64,000 bases of DNA from Actinomycetospora sp. NBRC 106375 (GTDB taxonomy: Bacteria > Actinomycetota > Actinomycetes > Mycobacteriales > Pseudonocardiaceae): assembly GCF_030269665.1 (NCBI RefSeq), contig NZ_BSTS01000011.1, positions 186,001 through 250,000 on the forward strand. The letters run 5' to 3'. Of the stretch, positions 39,869 through 48,684 are shown piece by piece. A program made the translations under genes and the position numbers. Every line of letters begins with the position of its first letter. The first letter of the stretch is position 1. The notes under the pieces were generated by a model that saw only the letters and a list, made by a program, of their open reading frames with translations, was not told the origin of the DNA and searched no databases.

Positions 39869-40129
39869 GTGGTGCACCTGCGGCGCTCGGAGCACGCCGG
39901 CGCGGACCTCGTCGCCGTCTCGCTGATGCTGGACCCGGACGACCACCGGGCGCTGGTCCTCGCGCCCGGCCGCGTCAGGATCGTCGACCACGAGGTGGCC
40001 GACCGCCTCGAGCGGCTGGTCGACGCGGCCCTGGCCCACGCGACGGCCGCGGGACGGGAGGCGCCGCTCGATCTCGACCGGCTCGCCGACCGCGCGGCCA
40101 CCGACGTCGCCGCCCGCCGGGCGCGGTGA
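39869..40129 (+). CDS. Small hypothetical protein (86 residues)
   Basis: A GTG at 39869 opens an 86-residue protein with alternating hydrophobic strands and helices (LVAVSLMLDPDDHRALVLAP, VADRLERLVDAALAHATAAG). G/C third positions support coding. No family recognised. It is followed by the 167-base leader region of lon. Confidence 0.5.
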   Translation: MVHLRRSEHAGADLVAVSLMLDPDDHRALVLAPGRVRIVDHEVADRLERLVDAALAHATAAGREAPLDLDRLADRAATDVAARRAR

Positions 40130-40153
40130 GCGGACAAGATCTGGACGAGTGGC

Positions 40154-40165
40154 GCGAACGTTCGC
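40154..40165. promoter_or_regulatory. Perfect 12-bp palindrome GCGAACGTTCGC upstream of lon
   Basis: A self-complementary dodecamer 131 bases before the lon ATG. It contains the GTTCGC half-site known from ClgR-controlled protease genes, but the arms are oriented and spaced differently from the GTTCGC-N5-GCG consensus, so regulator identity is open. Confidence 0.4.
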
Positions 40166-40296
40166 CTGAGGAGAACGACGGCTCCACTGGTCAGGATCTC
40201 GCGGCCCGGGGCGCCGGCTCCGAGGACCTCCCCAGGAATATCGAAGCCGCTTCAACACTTGTAGCTGCTACCAAGCACGAGTGATGGGGTGACGAG

Positions 40297-42612
40297 ATGA
40301 CCGAGCTGTTGCTGGTCCCCGTCGACGACAACGTGATCTTCCCGGGCATGACCGTCGTGGTGCCGGCCTCCGAGGTGGGTGCCGAGGAGGGCGAGCAGGT
40401 GCTGCTCGTCCCGCGCCACGAGGGTCGCTTCGCCGGCGTCGGCACCGTCGCCGACGTCATGGGCCGTACCCGGATGCCGAACGGCGTGACCGCCGTGCAG
40501 CTGACCGGGGCCCACCGCGGGAAGGCCGGGACGGGCAGCGCCGACGGCGCAGGACACCTGCGCGTCGACGTGACGCCCCACCCGGACGACACGGAGCGCG
40601 ACGGACGGATCCGCGAGCTGGAGAGCACGTACCGCGCGGTGGTCGAGGAGGTCCTCGAGCTGCGCGGCGACGACGGACGGGTGTCGACGTTCCTGCGGGG
40701 CATCGACGAGCCCGGCCCCCTGGCCGACACCGCCGGCTGGGCGCCGGAGATCCCGTACGACGAGAAGGTGGCCCTGCTCGAGACGCTCGACGTGCGCGAG
40801 CGGCTGGAGCTGGCCGTGCGCCTGCAGCGCGAGCGTCTCGCGGAGCTGCAGGTGCGCAAGTCGCTGCGCGAGGACGTCGAGTCCGGCGCGGCGAAGCAGC
40901 AGCGCGAGTACGTGCTGCGCCGCCAGCTGGAGGCCATCCGCAGGGAGCTCGGCGAGGGTTCCGAGGGCGGAGACGGGTCCGACGACTACCGGGCGAAGAT
41001 CGCCGAGGCCGGCATGCCCGACCACGTGCGCGAGCAGGCCGAGCGCGAGCTCGCCCGCCTCGAGCGCAGCGGCGAGCAGTCCGGCGAGTCGTCGATGATC
41101 CGGACCTACCTGGACTGGCTGCTGGCCCTGCCGTGGGCGCAGCGCTCGGAGGAGCAGCTGGACCCGGTCGGTGCACGGACGGTGCTCGACGCCGACCACA
41201 CCGGCCTCGAGGACGTGAAGGACCGCATCGTCGAGTACCTGGCCGTCCGCAAGCTGCGCCGTGACCGGGGCGTGGAGGACGACGGGGGCAAGGCCGGGAC
41301 GATCCTGACGCTGGTCGGCCCGCCCGGCACCGGCAAGACCTCGATCGGCGAGTCGGTCGCCCGGGCGATGGGTCGCGAGTTCGTGCGGATGTCGCTGGGC
41401 GGCGTCCGCGACGAGGCCGAGATCCGCGGGCACCGGCGGACCTACGTCGGCGCCCTGCCCGGCCGCCTCGTGCGGGCCCTGCGCGACGCGGGCACGATGA
41501 ACCCGGTGATCCTGCTCGACGAGGTGGACAAGGTCGGCGCCGACTGGCGCGGCGACCCGTCCGCCGCGTTGCTCGAGGTCCTGGACCCGGCGCAGAACCA
41601 CGCGTTCCGCGACCACTACCTGGACGTCGAGATCGACCTCTCGCAGGTCGTGTTCCTCGCGACGGCCAACCAGATGGACACGATCCCGGGTCCGCTGCTC
41701 GACCGCATGGAGGTCATCTCCTTCGACGGCTACACGGTCGAGGAGAAGGTCGCCATCGCGCGGGACCACCTGCTGCCACGCCAGGTCCGCGCCGCCGGTC
41801 TGACGACCGACGACGTGACGGCCGACGAGTCGGCGCTGCGCCTCGTGGTGTCGGAGTACACCCGCGAGTCCGGCGTCCGGCAGCTCGACCGCGCGCTCGG
41901 CAAGCTGACCCGCAAGATCGCCACGGAGATCGCCTCCGGGGCGGCGGAGGTCACCGTCGACACCGACGTGGTGCGCAAGCACCTCGGCCGGCAGAAGGTG
42001 TTCACCGAGTCCGTCGAGCGGACCGCGGTGCCCGGCGTCGCGACCGGCATGGCCGTGACGGGGTCGGGCGGCGACGTCCTGTTCATCGAAGCCGCCTCCA
42101 TGACCGGCGACGAGGGCCTGGTCCTCACCGGCCAGCTCGGCGACGTCATGAAGGAGTCCGCCCGGATCGCCCTGTCGTGGGTGCGCTCGCACGCCGCGGA
42201 GCTGGGCATCGCCGAGGACGCGTTCACGGGACGCTCGTTCCACGTGCACGTCCCCGCGGGCGCGATCCCGAAGGACGGCCCGTCGGCCGGCGTCACGATG
42301 GCCACCGCGCTGGTGTCGCTGCTGACCGGGCGTCCGGTGCGGCACACCGTCGCGATGACCGGCGAGCTGACGCTGCAGGGTCGCGTGCTGCCGATCGGCG
42401 GCGTGAAGCAGAAGGTCCTGGCTGCGCACGCGGCCGGCCTGACGCAGATCGTCGTGCCGGAGCGCAACCGCGCCGACCTCGACGACGTCCCCGCGGACGT
42501 CGCCGGGCAGCTGGAGTTCCACCCGTCGATGACCATCCGTGAGGTCCTCGACGTCGCCCTCGAGCCGGCGCCGGAGTCGATCTCGGAGCCGACCCTCGAG
42601 GTGGCGGCCTGA
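40297..42612 (+). CDS. lon: ATP-dependent protease Lon (LonA)
   Basis: A 771-residue LonA protease, normal length. The N-terminal LON substrate-binding domain ([20 protein letters not shown]) is followed by a coiled-coil helical region, the AAA+ module with Walker [15 protein letters not shown] and Walker [12 protein letters not shown], and the C-terminal protease with the Ser of [11 protein letters not shown] and the Lys of [11 protein letters not shown]. It degrades misfolded and regulatory proteins in the cytoplasm. The HxlR gene begins one base after its stop. Stress control is likely; a 12-bp palindrome lies in the leader. Confidence 0.98.
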   Translation: MTELLLVPVDDNVIFPGMTVVVPASEVGAEEGEQVLLVPRHEGRFAGVGTVADVMGRTRMPNGVTAVQLTGAHRGKAGTGSADGAGHLRVDVTPHPDDTERDGRIRELESTYRAVVEEVLELRGDDGRVSTFLRGIDEPGPLADTAGWAPEIPYDEKVALLETLDVRERLELAVRLQRERLAELQVRKSLREDVESGAAKQQREYVLRRQLEAIRRELGEGSEGGDGSDDYRAKIAEAGMPDHVREQAERELARLERSGEQSGESSMIRTYLDWLLALPWAQRSEEQLDPVGARTVLDADHTGLEDVKDRIVEYLAVRKLRRDRGVEDDGGKAGTILTLVGPPGTGKTSIGESVARAMGREFVRMSLGGVRDEAEIRGHRRTYVGALPGRLVRALRDAGTMNPVILLDEVDKVGADWRGDPSAALLEVLDPAQNHAFRDHYLDVEIDLSQVVFLATANQMDTIPGPLLDRMEVISFDGYTVEEKVAIARDHLLPRQVRAAGLTTDDVTADESALRLVVSEYTRESGVRQLDRALGKLTRKIATEIASGAAEVTVDTDVVRKHLGRQKVFTESVERTAVPGVATGMAVTGSGGDVLFIEAASMTGDEGLVLTGQLGDVMKESARIALSWVRSHAAELGIAEDAFTGRSFHVHVPAGAIPKDGPSAGVTMATALVSLLTGRPVRHTVAMTGELTLQGRVLPIGGVKQKVLAAHAAGLTQIVVPERNRADLDDVPADVAGQLEFHPSMTIREVLDVALEPAPESISEPTLEVAA

Positions 42613-42613
42613 C

Positions 42614-42931
42614 ATGTGCTCGCGGGAGCCGGTACCGCCCGAGGTGCGCGCGCTGGCGGCGCTGCTGGAGCGACGGTGGTCGCTCTCGGTGCTCTACGCC
42701 GCGCACCTCGGCGCGGTCCGGTTCTCCGAGTTCGAGCAGGCCCTCGGCCAGGTGCCGCCCGCGACGCTCGCGGCGCGCCTGGCCGATCTCGAGTCCGCGG
42801 GGCTCATCGAGCGCCGCGTGCTCCCGACCCGCCCCCCGCGCACGGAGTACGTGCTCACGACGGAGGGCGAGCGCCTCGCGCCCATGCTCGAGGCCCTGAC
42901 GGCCTGCAGCCGCGACCGTCGCCACCGCTGA
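42614..42931 (+). CDS. HxlR-family transcriptional regulator
   Basis: A 105-residue winged-helix protein: ALAALLERRWSLSVLYAAHL, RFSEFEQALGQVPPATLAARLADLESAGL and a wing RPPRTEYVLTTEGERL. The only N-terminal Cys is residue 2 (MCSREP); HxlR members often sense electrophiles or redox through such a Cys. It begins one base after the lon stop, so it is made with Lon. Confidence 0.85.
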   Translation: MCSREPVPPEVRALAALLERRWSLSVLYAAHLGAVRFSEFEQALGQVPPATLAARLADLESAGLIERRVLPTRPPRTEYVLTTEGERLAPMLEALTACSRDRRHR

Positions 42932-42942
42932 GCGGCCCGGCG

Positions 42943-43707
42943 TCACTCCACCGCGGCGGCGAGGGCGTCCCCGGTCGGCATGGCGGCGCGGCCGCCGGGC
43001 GCGGCCACGCAGAGGGCGGCCGCGACGCCGGCCACGTAGAGCGCGTCCTCGAGCTCCTGGCCCACGGCGAGACCCGCGGTGAGCACCCCGGCGAGGGTGG
43101 CGCCGGCGCCTGCCGGGTCCGCGACGGTCGTCTCCGGCGCGGGCAGGCGGCGCACCCGCCCGTCCTCGACCAGGAGCGCGCCCTCCGCGCCGAGCGTCAC
43201 GACCACCGGGCCGCCGGACCAGGAGTGCAGCGTCGCCGCCCCCGCGGCCACCGAGGCCGGGTTCGCGGCGCGCTCGCCGCCGCCGAGCCGCAGCAGCTCG
43301 GTGAGCTCGCCGGCGTTCGGCGTCAGCACCGGGTGGAGGTCGAACAGCCCGACGACGGTGTGGACGACGGGCGCGGGATCGAGCACGCAGGGCACGCGCA
43401 GGCCGGTGGCGGTGCCGACCCCGGCGGCGATCGCGGCGGCCGGGATCTCGCTGCTGACCAGGACGGCGCCCAGCTCGGCCGCGCCGTTCAGGACCGCCCG
43501 GACGTGGGGTGCCTCGAGGTGGCCGCTCTCGACGACCTGCACGTCGTCGACGACGACGCCCTCTCCCCGGAGCTCGTCGAGGGCCGCGGCGCCGGCGTCG
43601 TCCACCGCGCCGACGAGCCGGACCTCGGCGCCGATCCGCGCCGCGGCGACCGCGGCGTCGGCGCCCTTCCCGTCGATCGCACCGACGACGACCATCGACG
43701 GGCTCAT
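42943..43707 (-). CDS. PfkB/ribokinase-family pseudokinase
   Basis: A 254-residue protein clearly of ribokinase descent (AAVAAARIGAEVRLVGAVDD; LTPNAGELTELLRLGG; VVVTLGAEGALLVEDG; CVAAPGGRAAMPTGDALAAA). It is about 50 residues shorter than ribokinases. The segment between strand 1 and GKGA(N/D) (lid and substrate strands) is missing, as is the middle lid strand. The catalytic GAGD motif reads DPAGAGATLAGVL, with Ala in place of the base Asp. It is therefore probably not a kinase; a binding or regulatory role is possible. The ATG at 43707 has AGGAGG upstream. Confidence 0.8.
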   Translation of the reverse strand: MSPSMVVVGAIDGKGADAAVAAARIGAEVRLVGAVDDAGAAALDELRGEGVVVDDVQVVESGHLEAPHVRAVLNGAAELGAVLVSSEIPAAAIAAGVGTATGLRVPCVLDPAPVVHTVVGLFDLHPVLTPNAGELTELLRLGGGERAANPASVAAGAATLHSWSGGPVVVTLGAEGALLVEDGRVRRLPAPETTVADPAGAGATLAGVLTAGLAVGQELEDALYVAGVAAALCVAAPGGRAAMPTGDALAAAVE

Positions 43708-43802
43708 GTCATGCCTCCTGGTGACGACGCGGCGTGGTCCCGCAGAGCCTGCCCCAGGTGCCGGTCCGCGGCACGACCGCGCTCTTTCCGGGCCCCCACA
43801 AC

Positions 43803-43828
43803 AATGGTTTCGGCGTGCCGAAACCATT
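43803..43828. promoter_or_regulatory. 26-bp palindrome, 12-bp perfect arms
   Basis: AATGGTTTCGGC (43803-43814), GT, and GCCGAAACCATT (43817-43828). It lies in the 374-base gap between the divergent pseudokinase and manganese-exporter genes, about 50 bases upstream of the riboswitch promoter. Operator or terminator function is possible; the binding protein is unknown. Confidence 0.6.
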
Positions 43829-43877
43829 CATGGGTCGGGCCCCACAATTCCTCACCCGTGAGTGCGATCACCGCGGA

Positions 43878-43907
43878 ATGACAATTCCCGGGATCGTCGG
43901 ATAGGTT
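43878..43907 (+). promoter_or_regulatory. Housekeeping-type promoter for the riboswitch transcript
   Basis: ATGACA (43878-43883) and TAGGTT (43902-43907) are 18 bases apart. Transcription from here would begin at about 43914, just before the riboswitch aptamer. Confidence 0.45.
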
Positions 43908-43913
43908 CTCGGG

Positions 43914-44036
43914 CAAGCGAAGGGGAGTAGCTCCCAACATCGCGGTCGACACACTGACGCCCCGCGCGTCCGGCCGCGGCGGCCGCCGGGTCCCGGCGGC
44001 GGGCGAGACCTTCGGCGTCGACCCGCAGGGTCGGGC
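43914..44036 (+). ncRNA. yybP-ykoY family (Mn2+) riboswitch
   Basis: The conserved 5' element GGGGAGTAGC (43922-43931), the internal CGGTCGACACACTGACGCC and the 3' element GAGACCTTC (44005-44013) occur in the correct order. P1 can form between CGAAGG (43918-43923) and CCTTCG (44009-44014). A perfect GCCGCCGGG/CCCGGCGGC stem (43982-44000) is the variable arm. The switch precedes a GDT1/MntP-like manganese exporter, the classic target, which Mn2+ induces. Downstream, GGGTCGGGC (44028-44036) can pair either with CGACCC (44019-44024) or with GCCCGACC (44071-44078) next to the Shine-Dalgarno, which suggests a translational switch. Confidence 0.85.
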
Positions 44037-44081
44037 CGGAGCGCGCCTCGGTCCGATCCGACCGAGAGGAGCCCGACCGCC

Positions 44082-44678
44082 GTGACCGGCCTGCTCGCCG
44101 CGACCGCCCTGAGCTTCGCCGTCATCTTCGTCGCCGAGCTGGGCGACAAGTCCCAGCTGATGGCGCTCACCTTCGCCACCCGGTTCAAGGCGCTGCCCGT
44201 CCTGCTCGGCATCGCCGCGGCCACGGCGGTCACGCACGCGGTCTCGGTCGGTGTCGGCTACCTGCTCGGGGCCGCGATCCCGACCTTCTGGATCTCGCTG
44301 GTCGCGGCTGTCGCGTTCCTCGCGTTCGGGCTCTGGACGCTGCGCGGCGACACCCTCACCGAGAACGAGAAGGACAAGGGCGCCACCACCTCGCGCTCCG
44401 CGTTCGGCGCGGTGGCCGTCGCGTTCTTCCTCGCCGAGCTCGGCGACAAGACCATGCTCGCCACGATCACGCTCGCCGCCCAGCACCCCGGGGCCGGCGG
44501 TATCACCGGTGTCTTCGTCGGCTCGACCGTCGGCATGGTCGCCGCGGACGCCCTCGCGATCGTCGTGGGCCGGGTGCTCGGCCGGAACCTCCCCGAGAAG
44601 GCCATCCGGATCGGCGCCGCCGTGCTGTTCTTCGCCTTCGGCATCTGGCTCGCGGTCGAGGCCTTCGCCGGCGCCTGA
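44082..44678 (+). CDS. GDT1/TMEM165 (UPF0016) family manganese exporter
   Basis: A 198-residue membrane protein with two homologous halves of three helices. Each half carries the signature E-x-G-D-K: VAELGDKSQLMALTF and LAELGDKTMLATITL. The family exports Mn2+ or Ca2+ in exchange for H+. A cytoplasmic loop (GDTLTENEKDKGATTSR) joins the halves. The GTG at 44082 has GAGGAG upstream. The Mn2+ riboswitch in its leader supports a manganese-efflux role. Confidence 0.93.
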   Translation: MTGLLAATALSFAVIFVAELGDKSQLMALTFATRFKALPVLLGIAAATAVTHAVSVGVGYLLGAAIPTFWISLVAAVAFLAFGLWTLRGDTLTENEKDKGATTSRSAFGAVAVAFFLAELGDKTMLATITLAAQHPGAGGITGVFVGSTVGMVAADALAIVVGRVLGRNLPEKAIRIGAAVLFFAFGIWLAVEAFAGA

Positions 44679-46283
44679 TCACTCCGGGCCGGGCGCCCCG
44701 CGCAGGCCGAGCTCCTCGTTGTCGAGCTCGGCCTGGACGACCAGCAGGACGGCGTCGTCGATCACGGACTCGTCGCGCAGGTGGAGCAGCAGCCGGCGGC
44801 GCTCGTGCAGCAGCGCGATCCGCAGCTCGGTCTCGACGGCGGCGTCCTCGCGGGCGTCGTCCAGCGCGTCCGCGTCGCTGCCGTGGGCGGGGTCGAGCAC
44901 GTGGCGGCGGTGCTCGTGCTCCGCCCGGACGCGGGCGACCAGGCCCTCGGGCATCTCGTGGTCGGCCGCCAGGCGGGGGAGGGCCTCGAGCGCGGCGTCC
45001 AGGGTCCGCTTGCGCGCGACCAGGACCTGCCGGTCGAAGGAGGTGTCGGGCCCGAAGTGCCCGAAGCGGATCACCGCGGGCAGCGTGAGCCCCTGCCCGA
45101 CCAGCGTCACGAGGATGACGCCGAAGGCGATCACGATGAGCAGGTCGCGGTCGGGGAAGGGCGCGCCGGTCGTGGTCGTCAGCGGCACCGCGAGCGCGAT
45201 CGCGAGCGACACCGCGCCCCGGAAGCCCGACCACGCCAGCGGCAGCCGCCCGCGTGCCCCGATGCGCCGGGCCCGCTGCGACGCGCGGCGGTCGAGCAGG
45301 CGGATCAGGTAGGGGATCGTGAACATCCAGAGCAGCCGCACGACCACGACGACCACGGCCACGAGGAGCGCGGCCAGCACGGCCGCGCCGAGCGACCGCG
45401 ACGACACCTCCCGCAGCGCCCGCGGCAGCTGCAGCCCGACGAGGACGAAGAGCGCGGCGTTGAGCAGGAACGTCGTGATCTGCCAGAAGGAGTATGACTG
45501 CACGCGGGTCCGCGCGCTGATGATGCGCGGGCCGACCCGGCTGATCGCGAGCCCGGCCACGACCACCGCGAGCACCCCCGACGCATGGATCTCCTCGGCG
45601 AGCAGGAACGCGACGAAGGGCGTGAGGACGCTGATGACGCTGCCGAGCAGGGCGTCGCCCGCGATCCGCCGCGCCGTGACCGCCAGCCAGGCCACGAGCG
45701 CGCCGACGGCCGTCCCGCCGAGGTAGGACAGCGCGAACGCGCCGAGGGCACCGAGCGGCTCGAACTCCTCGGCGCCCGTGGCCGCGGCGACCGCGACCCC
45801 GAACAGCACCAGCGCCGTGCCGTCGTTGACCAGGCTCTCGGCGCGCAGCATCGTCAGCTGCCGGCGGGGCAGGGCGCGGGCCACCGCGGCGACCGCGGTC
45901 GCGTCCGTCGGCGCCACGATGGCTCCCAGCACGAACGCGACCGCCCACCCCATCCCGAGCAGGTGGTGCGCCGCGGCGGCGACCGCGGCGGCGGTGGCGA
46001 GCACGAGGAACACCGAGGAGAGCACGAGGGTCCGCAGGTCGTTGCGGATCTCCTGCAGCGACGTCGTCAGCGACTCCCAGTAGAGCAGCGCCGGCAGGAA
46101 CAGGAGCACGACCAGCTCGGGGGGCACCCGCAGGCCCGAGGTGGCCGGGACGAACGCCAGCGCCAGCCCGCCGAGGGTCAGCAGGACCGGCGCGTTCGCC
46201 CCGGTCCTGCGCGCGACGACGGAGAGCACGAGGATCACCACGCCGAACAGGACGAGGACGGTCAGTCCCGTGGGGTCGTACAC
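44679..46283 (-). CDS. Na+/H+ antiporter, CPA1 (NhaP/YjcE) family
   Basis: A 534-residue antiporter with about twelve helices in the first 400 residues. Conserved cation-site segments are GAIVAPTDATAVAAVAR and AESLVNDGTALVLFG; LAWSGFRGAVSLAIALA is the family's later signature. A cytoplasmic tail of about 130 residues, rich in His, Arg, Glu and coiled-coil-like, follows. It exports Na+ or K+ in exchange for protons. The gene starts at a GTG and its stop is immediately next to the stop of the convergent manganese exporter gene. Confidence 0.93.
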   Translation of the reverse strand: MYDPTGLTVLVLFGVVILVLSVVARRTGANAPVLLTLGGLALAFVPATSGLRVPPELVVLLFLPALLYWESLTTSLQEIRNDLRTLVLSSVFLVLATAAAVAAAAHHLLGMGWAVAFVLGAIVAPTDATAVAAVARALPRRQLTMLRAESLVNDGTALVLFGVAVAAATGAEEFEPLGALGAFALSYLGGTAVGALVAWLAVTARRIAGDALLGSVISVLTPFVAFLLAEEIHASGVLAVVVAGLAISRVGPRIISARTRVQSYSFWQITTFLLNAALFVLVGLQLPRALREVSSRSLGAAVLAALLVAVVVVVVRLLWMFTIPYLIRLLDRRASQRARRIGARGRLPLAWSGFRGAVSLAIALAVPLTTTTGAPFPDRDLLIVIAFGVILVTLVGQGLTLPAVIRFGHFGPDTSFDRQVLVARKRTLDAALEALPRLAADHEMPEGLVARVRAEHEHRRHVLDPAHGSDADALDDAREDAAVETELRIALLHERRRLLLHLRDESVIDDAVLLVVQAELDNEELGLRGAPGPE

Positions 46284-46329
46284 GCCACCGCCCTCCCGCC
46301 CGCCGTGTCCTGGAGCTGACGCTAGGGCA

Positions 46330-47295
46330 CTACTCCGGCGGCCCCCAGCCCAGCGCGCCCTGCCGACGGTGCTCGCGCAGGCGGGTGAGGACGTCCTCGC
46401 GCAGCTCCGAGGGCAGGAGCTCCGCGATCTGCTCCCGGCGCAGGGGCAGGTCGAGGAGGCTGAGCTTGACCCGGCTGCGTTGGGCGTGGCGGTCCGGGTC
46501 GAGGCGTACGACCTGGGCGGCGTCCGGGTGCGGGCGCGCGGTGGCGACCGCGCCCGGCGGGAACGCGAGCGTCATGACCCCGTCGACGCGCAGGACGGCG
46601 TCGTCGACGTGGGTCTGCCGGATCCGCACCGCGTCGCCGGCGGGCAGCACGATGGAGTGCGACAGCCCCGACATCGGGGCCACCGGGGTGAGGGCGAGGA
46701 CGTCGGCGTTCGGCGAGATCACGGGTCCGCCCGCCGCGTAGTTGTAGGCGGTCGAGCCCGTCGGCGTGGCCAGCACGAGGGCGTCGCAGCGGTAGTAGCC
46801 GAACTGCGTGCCCTCGACCTCCAGGTCCAGCTCGACCGAGCCGCCCGGCGCGCCGGCGCCGAGGACGACGTCGTTGAACGCGACGACCGTCGCGCCGTCG
46901 TGGTCGATCTCGACGCAGCTGTGCTCCTCGACCTCGTAGCGGTGCTCGGCGAGGCGGTCCAGGGCCGGCCCGATCTCGGCCGGCACGACCTCGACGAGGA
47001 AGCCGACGTTGCCGTGGTTGACGCCGAGCACCGGCACCGGGCGGTCGACGGTCAGCCGCATCGCGCCGAGCATCGTGCCGTCGCCACCCAGGCTGACCAG
47101 CGCGTCGACGCGATCCAGGAACTCGGGCTCGGGCAGCACCTCGACCCCCGGCGGCACCCGCGCGGCCTCCGGCGCGCGCGCCACCACCGTCACGGCGTGC
47201 CGGTCGCCCCACGCCAGGAGCGCACGCAGCGAGTCGTCCACCGGCTTCGTCGGGTGGACCACGACGCCGACGCACGCCAACCGAGGTCGCACCAT
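46330..47295 (-). CDS. nadK: NAD kinase
   Basis: A 321-residue NAD kinase that makes NADP. The diagnostic GGDG motif is SLGGDGTMLGAMRL; VNHGNVGFLVE, AFNDVVLG and ALVLATPTGSTAYNYAAGGP are the other conserved blocks. Length is normal. The ATG at 47295 gives the usual N-terminus (VGVVVHPTKP). It lies alone on the minus strand, divergent from the ferredoxin-reductase-like gene. It may be a second copy beside a housekeeping NAD kinase. Confidence 0.93.
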   Translation of the reverse strand: MVRPRLACVGVVVHPTKPVDDSLRALLAWGDRHAVTVVARAPEAARVPPGVEVLPEPEFLDRVDALVSLGGDGTMLGAMRLTVDRPVPVLGVNHGNVGFLVEVVPAEIGPALDRLAEHRYEVEEHSCVEIDHDGATVVAFNDVVLGAGAPGGSVELDLEVEGTQFGYYRCDALVLATPTGSTAYNYAAGGPVISPNADVLALTPVAPMSGLSHSIVLPAGDAVRIRQTHVDDAVLRVDGVMTLAFPPGAVATARPHPDAAQVVRLDPDRHAQRSRVKLSLLDLPLRREQIAELLPSELREDVLTRLREHRRQGALGWGPPE

Positions 47296-47408
47296 GACGT
47301 CGATCGTGCCGAAACGGGACGCCGCCCGCGATCTCCGGGCCCGCGGGGCGGGCCGGCGACGCCGGTCGGCGGGTGACGGGCGCCCGCGGGAGGGCCAGAG
47401 TGGACGTC

Positions 47409-48638
47409 ATGGCCGGACACGTGATCGTCGGGGCGTCGCTCGCCGGGGCGTCCGCCGCAGGGACGCTGCGCGAGGAGGGGTACGACGGCCCCGTCGTCCT
47501 CCTCGGCGCCGAGCGGACCGTGCCCTACGAGCGGCCCCCGCTGTCGAAGGAGTACCTCATGGGCAGCAAGGAGCTCGAGGCGGCCTACGTCCACCCGCCC
47601 GCGTGGTACGTCGAGCACGACATCGACCTGCGCCTCGGCGCCGAGGTGGTGGGCATCGACCGCGACGCGGGCGCGGTCACCCTCGCGGACGGCGGGACCG
47701 TCGGCTACGACCGCCTGCTGCTGACGACCGGAGCCTCGCCGCGCCGGCTCCCGGTCGAGGGGGCCGACCTCGACGGGGTGCACACGCTGCGGACCGCGGA
47801 CGACGCGGTGACGCTGCGCGGGCTGCTCGCGGACGGCGGGCGGCGCCTGGTGGTGATCGGGTCGGGGTGGATCGGCCTCGAGGTCGCCGCCGCGGGCCGC
47901 ACCCACGGCAACGAGGTGGTCGTGGTCGAGCAGGAGGACACCCCGCTCAAGGTCGCGCTGGGCGCCGAGCTGGGGGCGGCGTTCGGGGCGCTGCACCGCG
48001 AGCACGGCGTCGACCTGCGTCTGTCCTCGGGGGTCCGGCGGATCACCGGCACCGGCGGGCACGTCACGGGCGTCGAGCTGGCGGACGGGAGCACGGTGCC
48101 CGCCGACGACGTCCTCGTCGCCATCGGCGCGGCACCGAACGTCGACCTCGCCCGGACCGCAGGCCTGGCGGTGGCGGACGGGATCCGGGTCGACGCGGCG
48201 CTGCGCACCGCCGACCCGCGTGTCTTCGCCGCGGGCGACGTGGCGTCGGCCGACCACCCGCTGGCCGGGATCCCGGTGCGCACGGAGCACTGGGCGAACG
48301 CGCTCAACGGCGGGCCGGCGGCCGCGCGGTCGATGCTCGGCCAGGACGTCTCGTACGACCGGCTGCCGTACTTCTTCACCGACCAGTACGACCTGGGCAT
48401 GGAGTACTCGGGCTTCGGCGCGCTCGCCGGGGACGCCCGGCTGGTCTACCGCGGCGACCGCGACGGCCGGGAGTTCGTGGTGTTCTGGGTCGACAGGGCC
48501 GGCCGTGTCGTGGCGGGCATGAACGTCAACGTCTGGGACCAGACCGACGCCATCCAGGCGCTGGTGCGCCGCTCGTTCGCCGCGCCCGTCGACGTCGACC
48601 GGCTCGGTGACCCGGCGGTGCCCCTCGCCGAGCTCTGA
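47409..48638 (+). CDS. Ferredoxin/rubredoxin reductase-type FAD oxidoreductase
   Basis: A 409-residue two-dinucleotide-binding flavoprotein. FAD motif VIVGASLAGASAAGTLRE, NAD(P) motif VVIGSGWIGLEVAA, the C-terminal FAD motif RVFAAGDVASADH, and a reductase C-terminal domain with YFFTDQYDLGMEYSGF. It passes electrons from NAD(P)H to a small iron-sulfur protein. It could serve orphan oxygenases such as the Rieske protein at 4090-5400, which has no reductase beside it (inference). No ferredoxin gene is adjacent. Confidence 0.92.
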   Translation: MAGHVIVGASLAGASAAGTLREEGYDGPVVLLGAERTVPYERPPLSKEYLMGSKELEAAYVHPPAWYVEHDIDLRLGAEVVGIDRDAGAVTLADGGTVGYDRLLLTTGASPRRLPVEGADLDGVHTLRTADDAVTLRGLLADGGRRLVVIGSGWIGLEVAAAGRTHGNEVVVVEQEDTPLKVALGAELGAAFGALHREHGVDLRLSSGVRRITGTGGHVTGVELADGSTVPADDVLVAIGAAPNVDLARTAGLAVADGIRVDAALRTADPRVFAAGDVASADHPLAGIPVRTEHWANALNGGPAAARSMLGQDVSYDRLPYFFTDQYDLGMEYSGFGALAGDARLVYRGDRDGREFVVFWVDRAGRVVAGMNVNVWDQTDAIQALVRRSFAAPVDVDRLGDPAVPLAEL

Positions 48639-48684
48639 CCCGGCCCGGTAGACAGGAGCCCTGCGGGTCGGTGGGGGGTGTGGT

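Noticed and set aside
40130-40296. HspR/HAIR or standard ClgR box before lon
   Set aside because: No CTTGAGT-N7-ACTCAAG and no GTTCGC-N5-GCG with correct spacing; only the palindrome is reported.
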